DNA of 64,000 bases, taken from the NCBI RefSeq assembly GCF_918697865.1, contig NZ_CAKKMV010000014.1, forward strand, positions 62,001-126,000. The letters run 5' to 3'. Shown here piece by piece: positions 34,925-42,197 of the stretch. The notes under the pieces are model-generated. The model saw only the letters and a list, made by a program, of their open reading frames with translations. It searched no databases and had not been told where the DNA came from. Each line of letters opens with the position of its first letter. The stretch's first letter is position 1. A program made the position numbers and the translations under genes. The stretch comes from Massilia sp. Bi118. Lineage in GTDB: Bacteria > Pseudomonadota > Gammaproteobacteria > Burkholderiales > Burkholderiaceae_D.

Positions 34925-35866
34925 TTACAGCTCGTAGTTGTCGCTGGTCCCGCGCATTGCCGACTCGACCATCTTGCGGTTGAGCACAGGCGCGAGCAGC
35001 TCGATGAAAGTATAAATATAGCTGCGCAAATAGGCGCCCTGCTTCACCGCCACGCGCGAGACGTTCATGCCGAACAGCTGGCCGACGGGAATCGCCCGCA
35101 GGTTGCGGTCGCGTTCCGGATCGAAAGCCATGCCGGCGATGATGCCCACGCCCATGCCCAGCTCGACATAGGTCTTGATGACGTCGGCGTCGATCGCTTC
35201 CAGCAGCACGTCCGGCTTGAGGTTGCGCAGTTCGAAGGCGTGGTCGATCTTGCTGCGGCCGGCGAAGGCGGCATCGTAGGTGATCAGCGGGTAACCCGCA
35301 ATCTCTTCCAGCGAAATTGCCTTCGAGCGCGTCAGTGCGTGTTCGTGCGGCACCACCAGCACGTGTTCCCACTGGTAGCAAGGCAGCGTGATCAGGCCGT
35401 CGACGGCGGCGATCGACTCGGTGGCGATGGCCAGGTCGGCCTGGTCGTTCTTGACCATGTCGGCGATCTGGCGCGGATTGCCCTGCAGCAGGGACAGGCG
35501 GACTTTCGGGAACTTCACCATGAAGGCCTGCACCACCTTCGGCAGCATGTAGCGCGCCTGGGTGTGCGTGGTGGCAATGGTGAAGCTGCCGCTGTCCTGG
35601 GCCGCGTATTCCTTGCCGATCCGCTTGAGGCTGTCGATCTCCTGCATGATCAGCTCGACGGATTCCAGCACCAGGCGGCCCGGCTCGGTCAGGCCGCGGA
35701 TGCGCTTGCCATGGCGGGTGAAGATGTCGACCCCGAGCTCTTCCTCGAGCTCGATGATGGCCTTGGACACGCCCGGCTGGGAGGTGAACAGCGCCTTGGC
35801 GGCGTCGGTCAGGTTGAAGTTCTGGCGGACCGCTTCCCGAACGAAGCGTAATTGGTGTAGGTTCAT
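34925..35866 (-). CDS. cysB: LysR-type regulator, CysB/Cbl family
   Basis: 313 residues. The N-terminal helix-turn-helix reads MNLHQLRFVREAVRQNFNLT, then LFTSQPGVSKAI, which is the distinctive CysB/Cbl start. The effector domain has the family segments TTHTQARYMLPKV and NPRQIADMVKNDQADLAIATE. It should activate sulfate assimilation genes when the inducer (N- or O-acetylserine) accumulates and sulfide is low. It is divergent from cysI, the expected target. CysB and Cbl cannot be told apart with certainty here. Confidence 0.92.
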   Translation of the reverse strand: MNLHQLRFVREAVRQNFNLTDAAKALFTSQPGVSKAIIELEEELGVDIFTRHGKRIRGLTEPGRLVLESVELIMQEIDSLKRIGKEYAAQDSGSFTIATTHTQARYMLPKVVQAFMVKFPKVRLSLLQGNPRQIADMVKNDQADLAIATESIAAVDGLITLPCYQWEHVLVVPHEHALTRSKAISLEEIAGYPLITYDAAFAGRSKIDHAFELRNLKPDVLLEAIDADVIKTYVELGMGVGIIAGMAFDPERDRNLRAIPVGQLFGMNVSRVAVKQGAYLRSYIYTFIELLAPVLNRKMVESAMRGTSDNYEL

Positions 35867-35912
35867 TGCCCTTTTTATCTTAGAAGAAGCCTTGGCGACA
35901 TTTTACAAGGAT

Positions 35913-35937
35913 GCTTATACCTCAGGCTCATATAAGC
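35913..35937. promoter_or_regulatory. inverted repeat in the cysB-cysI divergent region, candidate CysB operator
   Basis: GCTTATA and TATAAGC form a perfect 7-bp dyad separated by 11 bases. It lies 47 bases upstream of cysB and 81 bases upstream of cysI, in the only AT-rich part of this spacer. Size and placement suit a LysR-type regulator site. Confidence 0.45.
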
Positions 35938-36017
35938 AAATAAATTCTCAGTAGTTTGGAATAAGACGCCATTTTATTAAGATTCCACATAGTCTACCGA
36001 CCCTGCGGATCCCAAAC

Positions 36018-37709
36018 ATGTACCGTTACGACCAATACGACCACCTCATCGTCCGCGAACGCATCGCCCAATACCGCGACCAGGTCCAGCGCCGCCTCAA
36101 CGATGAGCTGACCGAAGAAGAATTCCTGCCGCTGCGCCTGCAGAACGGCCTGTACATGCAGCGCCATGCCTATATGCTGCGCATCGCGGTGCCCTATGGC
36201 CTGCTGTCGACCAGGCAGCTGCGCATGTTCGCCCACATCGCCCGCACCTACGACCGCGGCTACGGCCACTTCACGACCCGCCAGAACATCCAGTTCAACT
36301 GGATCGAGCTGGAGCAGACCCCGGACATCTTGACCGACCTGGCTTCGGTGGAAATGCACTCGATCCAGACCTCGGGCAACTGCATCCGCAACACCACCAC
36401 CGACCAGTTCGCCGGCGTGGCGGCGGACGAGATCATCGATCCACGTCCGTTCTGCGAGATCATCCGCCAGTGGAGCACCTTCCACCCCGAATTCATCGCC
36501 CTGCCCCGCAAGTTCAAGATCGCCGTCAACGGCGCCGTCGCCGACCGCGCGGCCATTGCCGTGCACGATATCGGCCTGACCGCGGTGCGCAACGAAGCCG
36601 GCGAAGTCGGCTTCAAGTTCATGGTTGGCGGCGGCCTGGGCCGTACTCCCATCATCGGCAGCGTCATCAACGAATTCGTGCCCTGGCAGCACCTGCTGAC
36701 CTACACACAGGCCGTCATGCGCGTGTACAACCAGTTCGGCCGCCGCGACAACAAATTCAAGGCCCGCATCAAGATCCTGGTGAAAGCCACCGGCCCGGAA
36801 GAGTTCGCGCGCCTGGTCGAACAGGAATTCGCCGACCTCAAGGACGGCCCGGAGACCCTGACCCGCGAGGAAGTCGACCGCGTCGCCGCCTGGTTCAACC
36901 CGCCGCAGTACGCGCAGCTCGAGAGCATCGATCCGCGCGCCGGCCATGAAGACAACAAGGCCTTCGCTAACTGGCTCCAGCGCAACGTCAAGCCGCACAA
37001 GATCCCGGGCTATGCTTCGGTCGTGCTGTCGCTGAAGAAGACCGGCGTGCCGCCGGGCGACGCCACCGCCGAGCAGATGGACTTCGTGGCCGACCTGGCC
37101 GACCGCTACAGCTTCGGCGAACTGCGCGTGACCCACGAGCAGAACCTGGTGCTGGCCGACGTCGAGCAGGGCAAGCTGTTCGACGTCTGGCAGCTGGCCA
37201 AGTCGAAAGGCCTGGCGACGCCGAACATCGGCCTGCTGACCGACATCATCTCCTGCCCGGGCGGCGACTACTGCTCGCTGGCGAATGCGAAATCGATCCC
37301 GATCGCGGCCGCCATCGCCCAGCGCTTCGACGACATCGATTACCAGCACGACATCGGCGACATCGAACTGAACATCTCGGGCTGCATCAACGCCTGCGGC
37401 CACCACCACGTCGGCCACATCGGCGTGCTGGGCGTCGACAAGGACGGCGCCGAGTGGTACCAGGTGTCGATCGGCGGCGCCCAGGGCAACCAGGCAGCGC
37501 TCGGCAAGATCATCGGCCCCTCGTTCTCGGCCGCGCAGATGCCGGAAGTCGTGCAGCGCCTGCTCGACGTCTACCTGCGCGAGCGCGTCGAGGGCGAGCG
37601 CTTCGTCGACGTCGCCCAGCGTCTCGGCATTGCGCCATTCAAGGAACATGTGTATGCCACGCCGATTCCGGCCGGTGAACTGGCTGTCGGAGAAGATCAA
37701 TATGCCTAA
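36018..37709 (+). CDS. cysI: assimilatory sulfite reductase hemoprotein (nitrite/sulfite reductase family)
   Basis: 563 residues. It reduces sulfite to sulfide with six electrons at a coupled siroheme and 4Fe-4S centre. The cluster ligands are C413-x5-C419 (CPGGDYC) and C456-x3-C460 (SGCINACGHHH), and the two ferredoxin-like half-domains are intact. First gene of a sulfate assimilation operon divergent from cysB. No flavoprotein CysJ gene is near, so the electron donor is not NADPH via an adjacent CysJ; a ferredoxin or the DUF934 neighbour may be involved. Siroheme enzymes cobA and cbiX lie downstream. Confidence 0.92.
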   Translation: MYRYDQYDHLIVRERIAQYRDQVQRRLNDELTEEEFLPLRLQNGLYMQRHAYMLRIAVPYGLLSTRQLRMFAHIARTYDRGYGHFTTRQNIQFNWIELEQTPDILTDLASVEMHSIQTSGNCIRNTTTDQFAGVAADEIIDPRPFCEIIRQWSTFHPEFIALPRKFKIAVNGAVADRAAIAVHDIGLTAVRNEAGEVGFKFMVGGGLGRTPIIGSVINEFVPWQHLLTYTQAVMRVYNQFGRRDNKFKARIKILVKATGPEEFARLVEQEFADLKDGPETLTREEVDRVAAWFNPPQYAQLESIDPRAGHEDNKAFANWLQRNVKPHKIPGYASVVLSLKKTGVPPGDATAEQMDFVADLADRYSFGELRVTHEQNLVLADVEQGKLFDVWQLAKSKGLATPNIGLLTDIISCPGGDYCSLANAKSIPIAAAIAQRFDDIDYQHDIGDIELNISGCINACGHHHVGHIGVLGVDKDGAEWYQVSIGGAQGNQAALGKIIGPSFSAAQMPEVVQRLLDVYLRERVEGERFVDVAQRLGIAPFKEHVYATPIPAGELAVGEDQYA

Positions 37710-38277
37710 TATTCAACACCACGCCCAGATCATCAAGGGCCGCGAGGTCGTCGCCGACGACTGGCGGGTGCTGCGCCTCGACGAGGGCGATGCGCCGGAA
37801 ACCGTCGAGGTCCCGGCCGGCAAGCTTATCGTGCCGCTGAAGGTCTGGCAGGCGCAGCGCGAGACGCTGTCGAAACGCGCCGGCGCAAATGGCGAGATCG
37901 GCATCTGGTTCGCCTCCGACGAGCTGGCCAGCACCGTCAAGGACGAGCTGGGCCAATTCGCCGTGCTCGCCATCGACTTCCCGAAGTTCAGCGACGGCCG
38001 CGGCTACTCGATCGCCTTCAACCTGCGCAAGCGCCTCGGCTATACGGGCGAGCTGCGCGCGATCGGCGACGTGCTGCGCGACCAATTGTTCCAGATGCAG
38101 CGCTGCGGCTTCGATGCCTACGCGACGCGCCAGGACCGCAGTATCCACGACGCGCTGAAGGGCCTGACCGTGTTCTCCGAAACCTACCAGGGCTCGGTGG
38201 ACCAGGCACTGCCCCTGTTCCGCCGCCAGCAGCGCGATATGCCGCTGGAGCACAGCGACGTCGGCGCGGGCATCTGA
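37702..38277 (+). CDS. DUF934 family protein of the sulfite reductase operon
   Basis: 191 residues. It starts at 37702, overlapping the cysI stop by eight bases. The conserved DUF934 core is visible: LAIDFPKFSDGRGYSIAF, LRAIGDVLRDQLFQM and CGFDAYATR. Its members are almost always encoded beside cysI-type reductases in proteobacteria that lack cysJ, and an accessory or electron-transfer role has been suggested but is not established. No cofactor motif is visible. Confidence 0.88.
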   Translation: MPNIQHHAQIIKGREVVADDWRVLRLDEGDAPETVEVPAGKLIVPLKVWQAQRETLSKRAGANGEIGIWFASDELASTVKDELGQFAVLAIDFPKFSDGRGYSIAFNLRKRLGYTGELRAIGDVLRDQLFQMQRCGFDAYATRQDRSIHDALKGLTVFSETYQGSVDQALPLFRRQQRDMPLEHSDVGAGI

Positions 38278-38292
38278 GGTCAAGGAAAGAAG

Positions 38293-39009
38293 ATGAGCGA
38301 CCTGCACGCACGCGTGGAAGAAACCCGCGGCATCCTCGAGCGCATTGCGCGCGACTTTACACCGGCCGTGTTCGCCTCCAGCCTGGCTGCCGAGGACATG
38401 GTCCTGACCGACCTGATCCTGAAGGCCGGCCTGCCGATAGCCATCTTCTCGCTGGAGACCGGCCGCCTGCACAAGGAAACCCTGGAAGTGCTGGACAAGG
38501 TCAAAGCCCATTACGGCCACGACATCGAACTCTACCGTCCGCAGCCGGAGCTGGTCGAGCAATACGTGGCGAAGAACGGCCTGAACGCCTTCTACGACAG
38601 CGTCGAGATGCGCAAGGAATGCTGCCGCGTGCGCAAGGTCGAGCCGCTCGGGCGCGCCCTTGCCGGCAAGCAGGCCTGGATCACCGGCCAGCGCCGCGCC
38701 CAGTCGAGCACCCGCGCCGAGCTGGCCGTGCAGGAAGATGACGCGGCCCACGGCATGGCCAAATTCAACCCGCTGGCCGACTGGTCCGAGCAGGATGTGT
38801 GGCAATATATCCGCGATAACAATGTGCCCTTCAACAGCCTGCACGAGCGCGGTTACCCGTCGATCGGCTGCGAGCCCTGCACCCGCGCGATCCAGCCGGG
38901 CGAGGACGTCCGCGCCGGCCGCTGGTGGTGGGAGAATCCGGAATCCAAGGAGTGCGGCCTGCACCTGGTCGACGGCAAGTTAATTCGAATCAAATCCGTG
39001 GCGGCCTGA
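38293..39009 (+). CDS. cysH: adenylylsulfate (APS/PAPS) reductase
   Basis: 238 residues. It reduces activated sulfate to sulfite using thioredoxin. Besides the catalytic ECGLH (C221), it has the paired C110-C111 and C193-x2-C196 that bind a 4Fe-4S cluster; this marks it as an assimilatory APS reductase rather than a PAPS-only enzyme. This fits the absence of an adjacent cysC kinase. It lies 15 bases after the DUF934 gene, in the cys operon. Confidence 0.93.
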   Translation: MSDLHARVEETRGILERIARDFTPAVFASSLAAEDMVLTDLILKAGLPIAIFSLETGRLHKETLEVLDKVKAHYGHDIELYRPQPELVEQYVAKNGLNAFYDSVEMRKECCRVRKVEPLGRALAGKQAWITGQRRAQSSTRAELAVQEDDAAHGMAKFNPLADWSEQDVWQYIRDNNVPFNSLHERGYPSIGCEPCTRAIQPGEDVRAGRWWWENPESKECGLHLVDGKLIRIKSVAA

Positions 39010-39041
39010 GCGCCTTCCACTGTAAAACAGGCACAGTCATC

Positions 39042-39980
39042 ATGACGACTTTTACTGATACCCCTCGGACGCTTGGCGACGTGAACGCGCGCCACCTCGA
39101 CGCCCTCGAATCGGAAGCGATCCACATCCTGCGCGAAGTGGCGGCCGAGTGCAGCAACCCTGCCCTGCTGTTCTCGGGCGGCAAGGATTCCGTGGTGCTG
39201 CTGCGCCTGGCCGAAAAGGCCTTCCGCCCGGGTAAATTCCCCTTCCCGCTGGTCCACATCGACACCGGCCACAACTTCGACGAAGTGATCGCCTTCCGCG
39301 ATGCGCGCGTGGCGGAACTGGGTGAGCGCCTGATCGTCGGCTCGGTCGAGGACTCGATCAAGAAGGGCACGGTGCGCCTGCGCAATCCGGCCACCGACTC
39401 GCGCAACGCGGCCCAGGCCGTGACCCTGCTGGAAACCATCGCCGAACACGGCTTCGACGCCTGTATCGGCGGCGCCCGCCGCGACGAGGAAAAGGCCCGC
39501 GCCAAGGAACGCATCTTCTCCTTCCGCGACGAATTCGGCCAGTGGGATCCGAAAGCCCAGCGCCCTGAACTGTGGGACCTGTATAACACCCGCGTCCACG
39601 CCGGCGAGAACATGCGCGTGTTCCCGATCTCTAACTGGACGGAACTGGACGTCTGGCAGTACATTGCCCGCGAAAAGCTGGCGCTGCCGCCTATCTATTA
39701 CGCGCACGAGCGCCAGGTGATCCCGCGCAACGGCCTGCTGGTGCCGCTGACCCCGCTTACCCCGGCACGCGAAGGCGAAACGGTCGAAACGCAAACGGTC
39801 CGCTTCCGTACCGTCGGCGACATCTCCTGCACCTGCCCGGTGGCCTCGACCGCCGCGAATCCGCTCGACATCATCGCCGAAACTGCGATCACCCAGATCA
39901 CCGAGCGCGGCGCCACCCGCATGGACGACCAGACCTCGGAAGCGTCGATGGAAAAACGCAAGAAGCAAGGATATTTCTGA
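39042..39980 (+). CDS. cysD: sulfate adenylyltransferase subunit 2
   Basis: 312 residues. An ATP pyrophosphatase-type adenylyltransferase with the P-loop LLFSGGKDSVV near residue 43 and the conserved GGARRDEEKARAKER segment. With CysN it forms APS from sulfate and ATP. The start at 39042 gives the normal N-terminus; the frame is open upstream through the cysH 3' end. Its stop and the cysN start share one base. Confidence 0.95.
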   Translation: MTTFTDTPRTLGDVNARHLDALESEAIHILREVAAECSNPALLFSGGKDSVVLLRLAEKAFRPGKFPFPLVHIDTGHNFDEVIAFRDARVAELGERLIVGSVEDSIKKGTVRLRNPATDSRNAAQAVTLLETIAEHGFDACIGGARRDEEKARAKERIFSFRDEFGQWDPKAQRPELWDLYNTRVHAGENMRVFPISNWTELDVWQYIAREKLALPPIYYAHERQVIPRNGLLVPLTPLTPAREGETVETQTVRFRTVGDISCTCPVASTAANPLDIIAETAITQITERGATRMDDQTSEASMEKRKKQGYF

Positions 39981-41320
39981 TGAACGCCGTCTCTGAAAAC
40001 TTGAACCACGCCGCCGACCAGTCCGGCCGCCTTGCAGCCCCCGGCGGCAAGGCCCTGCTGCGCTTCATCACCGCCGGCTCCGTCGACGACGGCAAGAGCA
40101 CCCTGATCGGCCGCCTGCTGTACGACAGCAAGGGCATCTTCGCGGACCAGCTGGCCGCCGTCTCACGCTCCAGGCACAAGCGCACCGTGGGCGACACCAT
40201 CGACCTGTCGCTGCTGACCGACGGCCTGGAAGCGGAACGCGAACAGGGCATCACCATCGACGTGGCCTACCGCTACTTCGCCACGCCGAAGCGCAAGTTC
40301 ATCATCGCCGACACGCCGGGCCACGAGCAGTACACCCGCAACATGGTGACCGGCGCCTCGACCGCGGACGCCGTGATCATCCTGGTCGACGTCTCGAAAG
40401 TGAAGCTGGGCGATGACGGCTCCGTGGAGCTCCTGACGCAAACGAAACGCCACTCGACCATCGCAAGGCTGCTGCAGATCGAGCACGTGATCGTGGCCGT
40501 CAACAAGATGGACCTGGTGAATTACGACCGCGGCGTCTACGACCGCATCGTCGGCGCCTACACGGAATTTGCCAACAGCCTGGGCCTGAAGGACATCACC
40601 GCGATCCCGCTGTCGGCGCTGGCCGGCGACAACGTGGTCGAACGCGGCGACAACATGGCCTGGTACGAAGGGCCGACCCTGATCGAGCTGCTGGAATCCA
40701 TCAGCGTCTACGACGAAGCCCACGACGCGCCCTTCCGCTTCCCGGTGCAGCTGGTGGCTCGCCACAACGGCCACGAAGCGAACGACTTCCGCGGCTACAT
40801 GGGCCGCATCGAGTCGGGCAAGGTGTCCGTCGGCGACAAGCTGGTGGTGCAGCCGTCCGGCGTCGAAGCCACGGTCAGGGAAATCCAGACCTTCGACGGC
40901 CCCCTGCAAACCGCGGTGGCCGGCCAGTCGATCACCCTGCTGCTGAACGAATACGTGGACATCTCCCGCGGCGACGTGCTGGCCGGCGCCGCGCAGCCGG
41001 CCACCCTGCTCAAGCAGGTCAAGGCCGACGTCTGCTGGATGGCCGACGAGCCGCTGGACGTGCGCCGCAAATACTGGATCAAGCATGGCACCCGCCAGAC
41101 CATGGCCAAGGTGAAGGCGATCGAGAACATCCTGGACGTGAATACCCAGCAGCGCCATGCTGCCGAGGGCCTGAAGCTGAACGACATCGCGCGTATCGAG
41201 CTGGCGGTGCAGCAGCCGCTGGCGGCGGATGCTTATGAGGATATCCGGGCGACGGGCGCCTTCATCCTGATCGATGAAGTGACGCACCAGACCGTTGCAG
41301 CAGGTATGATTCGTATCTGA
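39980..41320 (+). CDS. cysN: sulfate adenylyltransferase subunit 1 (GTPase)
   Basis: 446 residues, an EF-Tu-like GTPase that drives APS synthesis. The P-loop GSVDDGKST is at residues 34-41, then DTPGHEQYTRNM and NKMD. The length shows that no CysC (APS kinase) domain is fused to the C-terminus, in agreement with the APS-type CysH. A repeat element starts two bases after the stop. Confidence 0.95.
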   Translation: MNAVSENLNHAADQSGRLAAPGGKALLRFITAGSVDDGKSTLIGRLLYDSKGIFADQLAAVSRSRHKRTVGDTIDLSLLTDGLEAEREQGITIDVAYRYFATPKRKFIIADTPGHEQYTRNMVTGASTADAVIILVDVSKVKLGDDGSVELLTQTKRHSTIARLLQIEHVIVAVNKMDLVNYDRGVYDRIVGAYTEFANSLGLKDITAIPLSALAGDNVVERGDNMAWYEGPTLIELLESISVYDEAHDAPFRFPVQLVARHNGHEANDFRGYMGRIESGKVSVGDKLVVQPSGVEATVREIQTFDGPLQTAVAGQSITLLLNEYVDISRGDVLAGAAQPATLLKQVKADVCWMADEPLDVRRKYWIKHGTRQTMAKVKAIENILDVNTQQRHAAEGLKLNDIARIELAVQQPLAADAYEDIRATGAFILIDEVTHQTVAAGMIRI

Positions 41321-41321
41321 C

Positions 41322-41407
41322 CGTCGTTCCCGCGCAGGCGGGAACCCAAGTTTGCATGAGCTAACGAAACGCGCGGAACTTGGGTCCCCGCCTCCGCGGG
41401 GACGACG
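41322..41407. repeat. REP-like interspersed palindromic element, copy 2 of 4
   Basis: 86 bp, beginning one base after the cysN stop and ending 16 bases before cobA. The left arm is of the GTTCCC/GGGAAC type and the right arm of the GTCCCC/GGGGAC type. It could act as a hairpin between cysN and cobA. Confidence 0.88.
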
Positions 41408-41423
41408 TACGTGAAAGGAAAGT

Positions 41424-42146
41424 ATGCCGGTGCTGGGAAAAGTCTATCTAATCGGCGCCGGTCCCGGCGCAGCTGACCTCATCACCGTACGCGGCGCGCG
41501 CCTGCTGGCGCAGGCCGACGTCGTGCTCTACGACGCCCTGGTCACCCCCGAGATGCTGGAACTCTGCGCCCAGGCCGAGAAGATCTCGGTCGGCAAGCGC
41601 TCCGGCCAGCGCTCCACCGCCCAGGTCCACATCAACGAACAGCTGGTCGATTGCGCGCGGCGCTATGGAATGGTGGTACGCCTGAAAGGCGGCGACCCGA
41701 TGCTGTTCGGCCGCGCCGACGAAGAACTGCGCGCGCTCGAGGAAGCCGGCATCGAAGTCGAAGTCGTCCCCGGCATCACCACCGCGGTGGCCGCGGCAGC
41801 AGCGACGAAGCAGCCGCTCACCAAGCGCGGCGTGGCGCGCAGCGTCGCCTTCTTCACTTCCAGCACGGCGCCGGACGAGCCTGAACATGCGGCCTTGCCG
41901 GCAACCGACACCATGGTGCAGTACATGGGCGGGCGCGAAGCCGCCGCCACCGCCGAGCGCCTGCTGGCGCTGGGTCGCCGGCCCGAGCTGCCGGTGGTCG
42001 TCATCGAAAACTGCAGCCGTCCCGACCAGCGCATCCTGCGCCTGACCCTAGCGGACCTGGCCCACGGCCTCGAGACCGCCCACGGCCCGGTGCTGGTCAT
42101 GATCGGCGAAGCTTTACAACGCCGCGCGCACCAGCGCCCCGATTAA
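41424..42146 (+). CDS. cobA: uroporphyrinogen-III C-methyltransferase
   Basis: 240 residues, a stand-alone SUMT that uses two S-adenosylmethionine molecules to make precorrin-2 on the route to siroheme. Family motifs VYLIGAGPGAADLITVRG, VRLKGGDPMLFGR and VVPGITTAVAAAA are present. Lacking the CysG dehydrogenase/chelatase domain, it needs separate enzymes; a CbiX-type chelatase is encoded 3 kb downstream. Located at the end of the cys operon, whose product CysI needs siroheme. Confidence 0.94.
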   Translation: MPVLGKVYLIGAGPGAADLITVRGARLLAQADVVLYDALVTPEMLELCAQAEKISVGKRSGQRSTAQVHINEQLVDCARRYGMVVRLKGGDPMLFGRADEELRALEEAGIEVEVVPGITTAVAAAAATKQPLTKRGVARSVAFFTSSTAPDEPEHAALPATDTMVQYMGGREAAATAERLLALGRRPELPVVVIENCSRPDQRILRLTLADLAHGLETAHGPVLVMIGEALQRRAHQRPD

Positions 42147-42160
42147 GGCGGGCACGTTCG

Positions 42161-42183
42161 TTTTGAGGCCCCCGGCCTCAAAA
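42161..42183. terminator. hairpin between convergent cobA and the DUF4214 gene
   Basis: A perfect 10-bp inverted repeat TTTTGAGGCC / GGCCTCAAAA with a three-base loop. The T-run is part of the stem and none follows it on either strand, so termination is plausible for the convergent pair but not certain. Confidence 0.5.
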
Positions 42184-42197
42184 CCCCACCCTACGTT

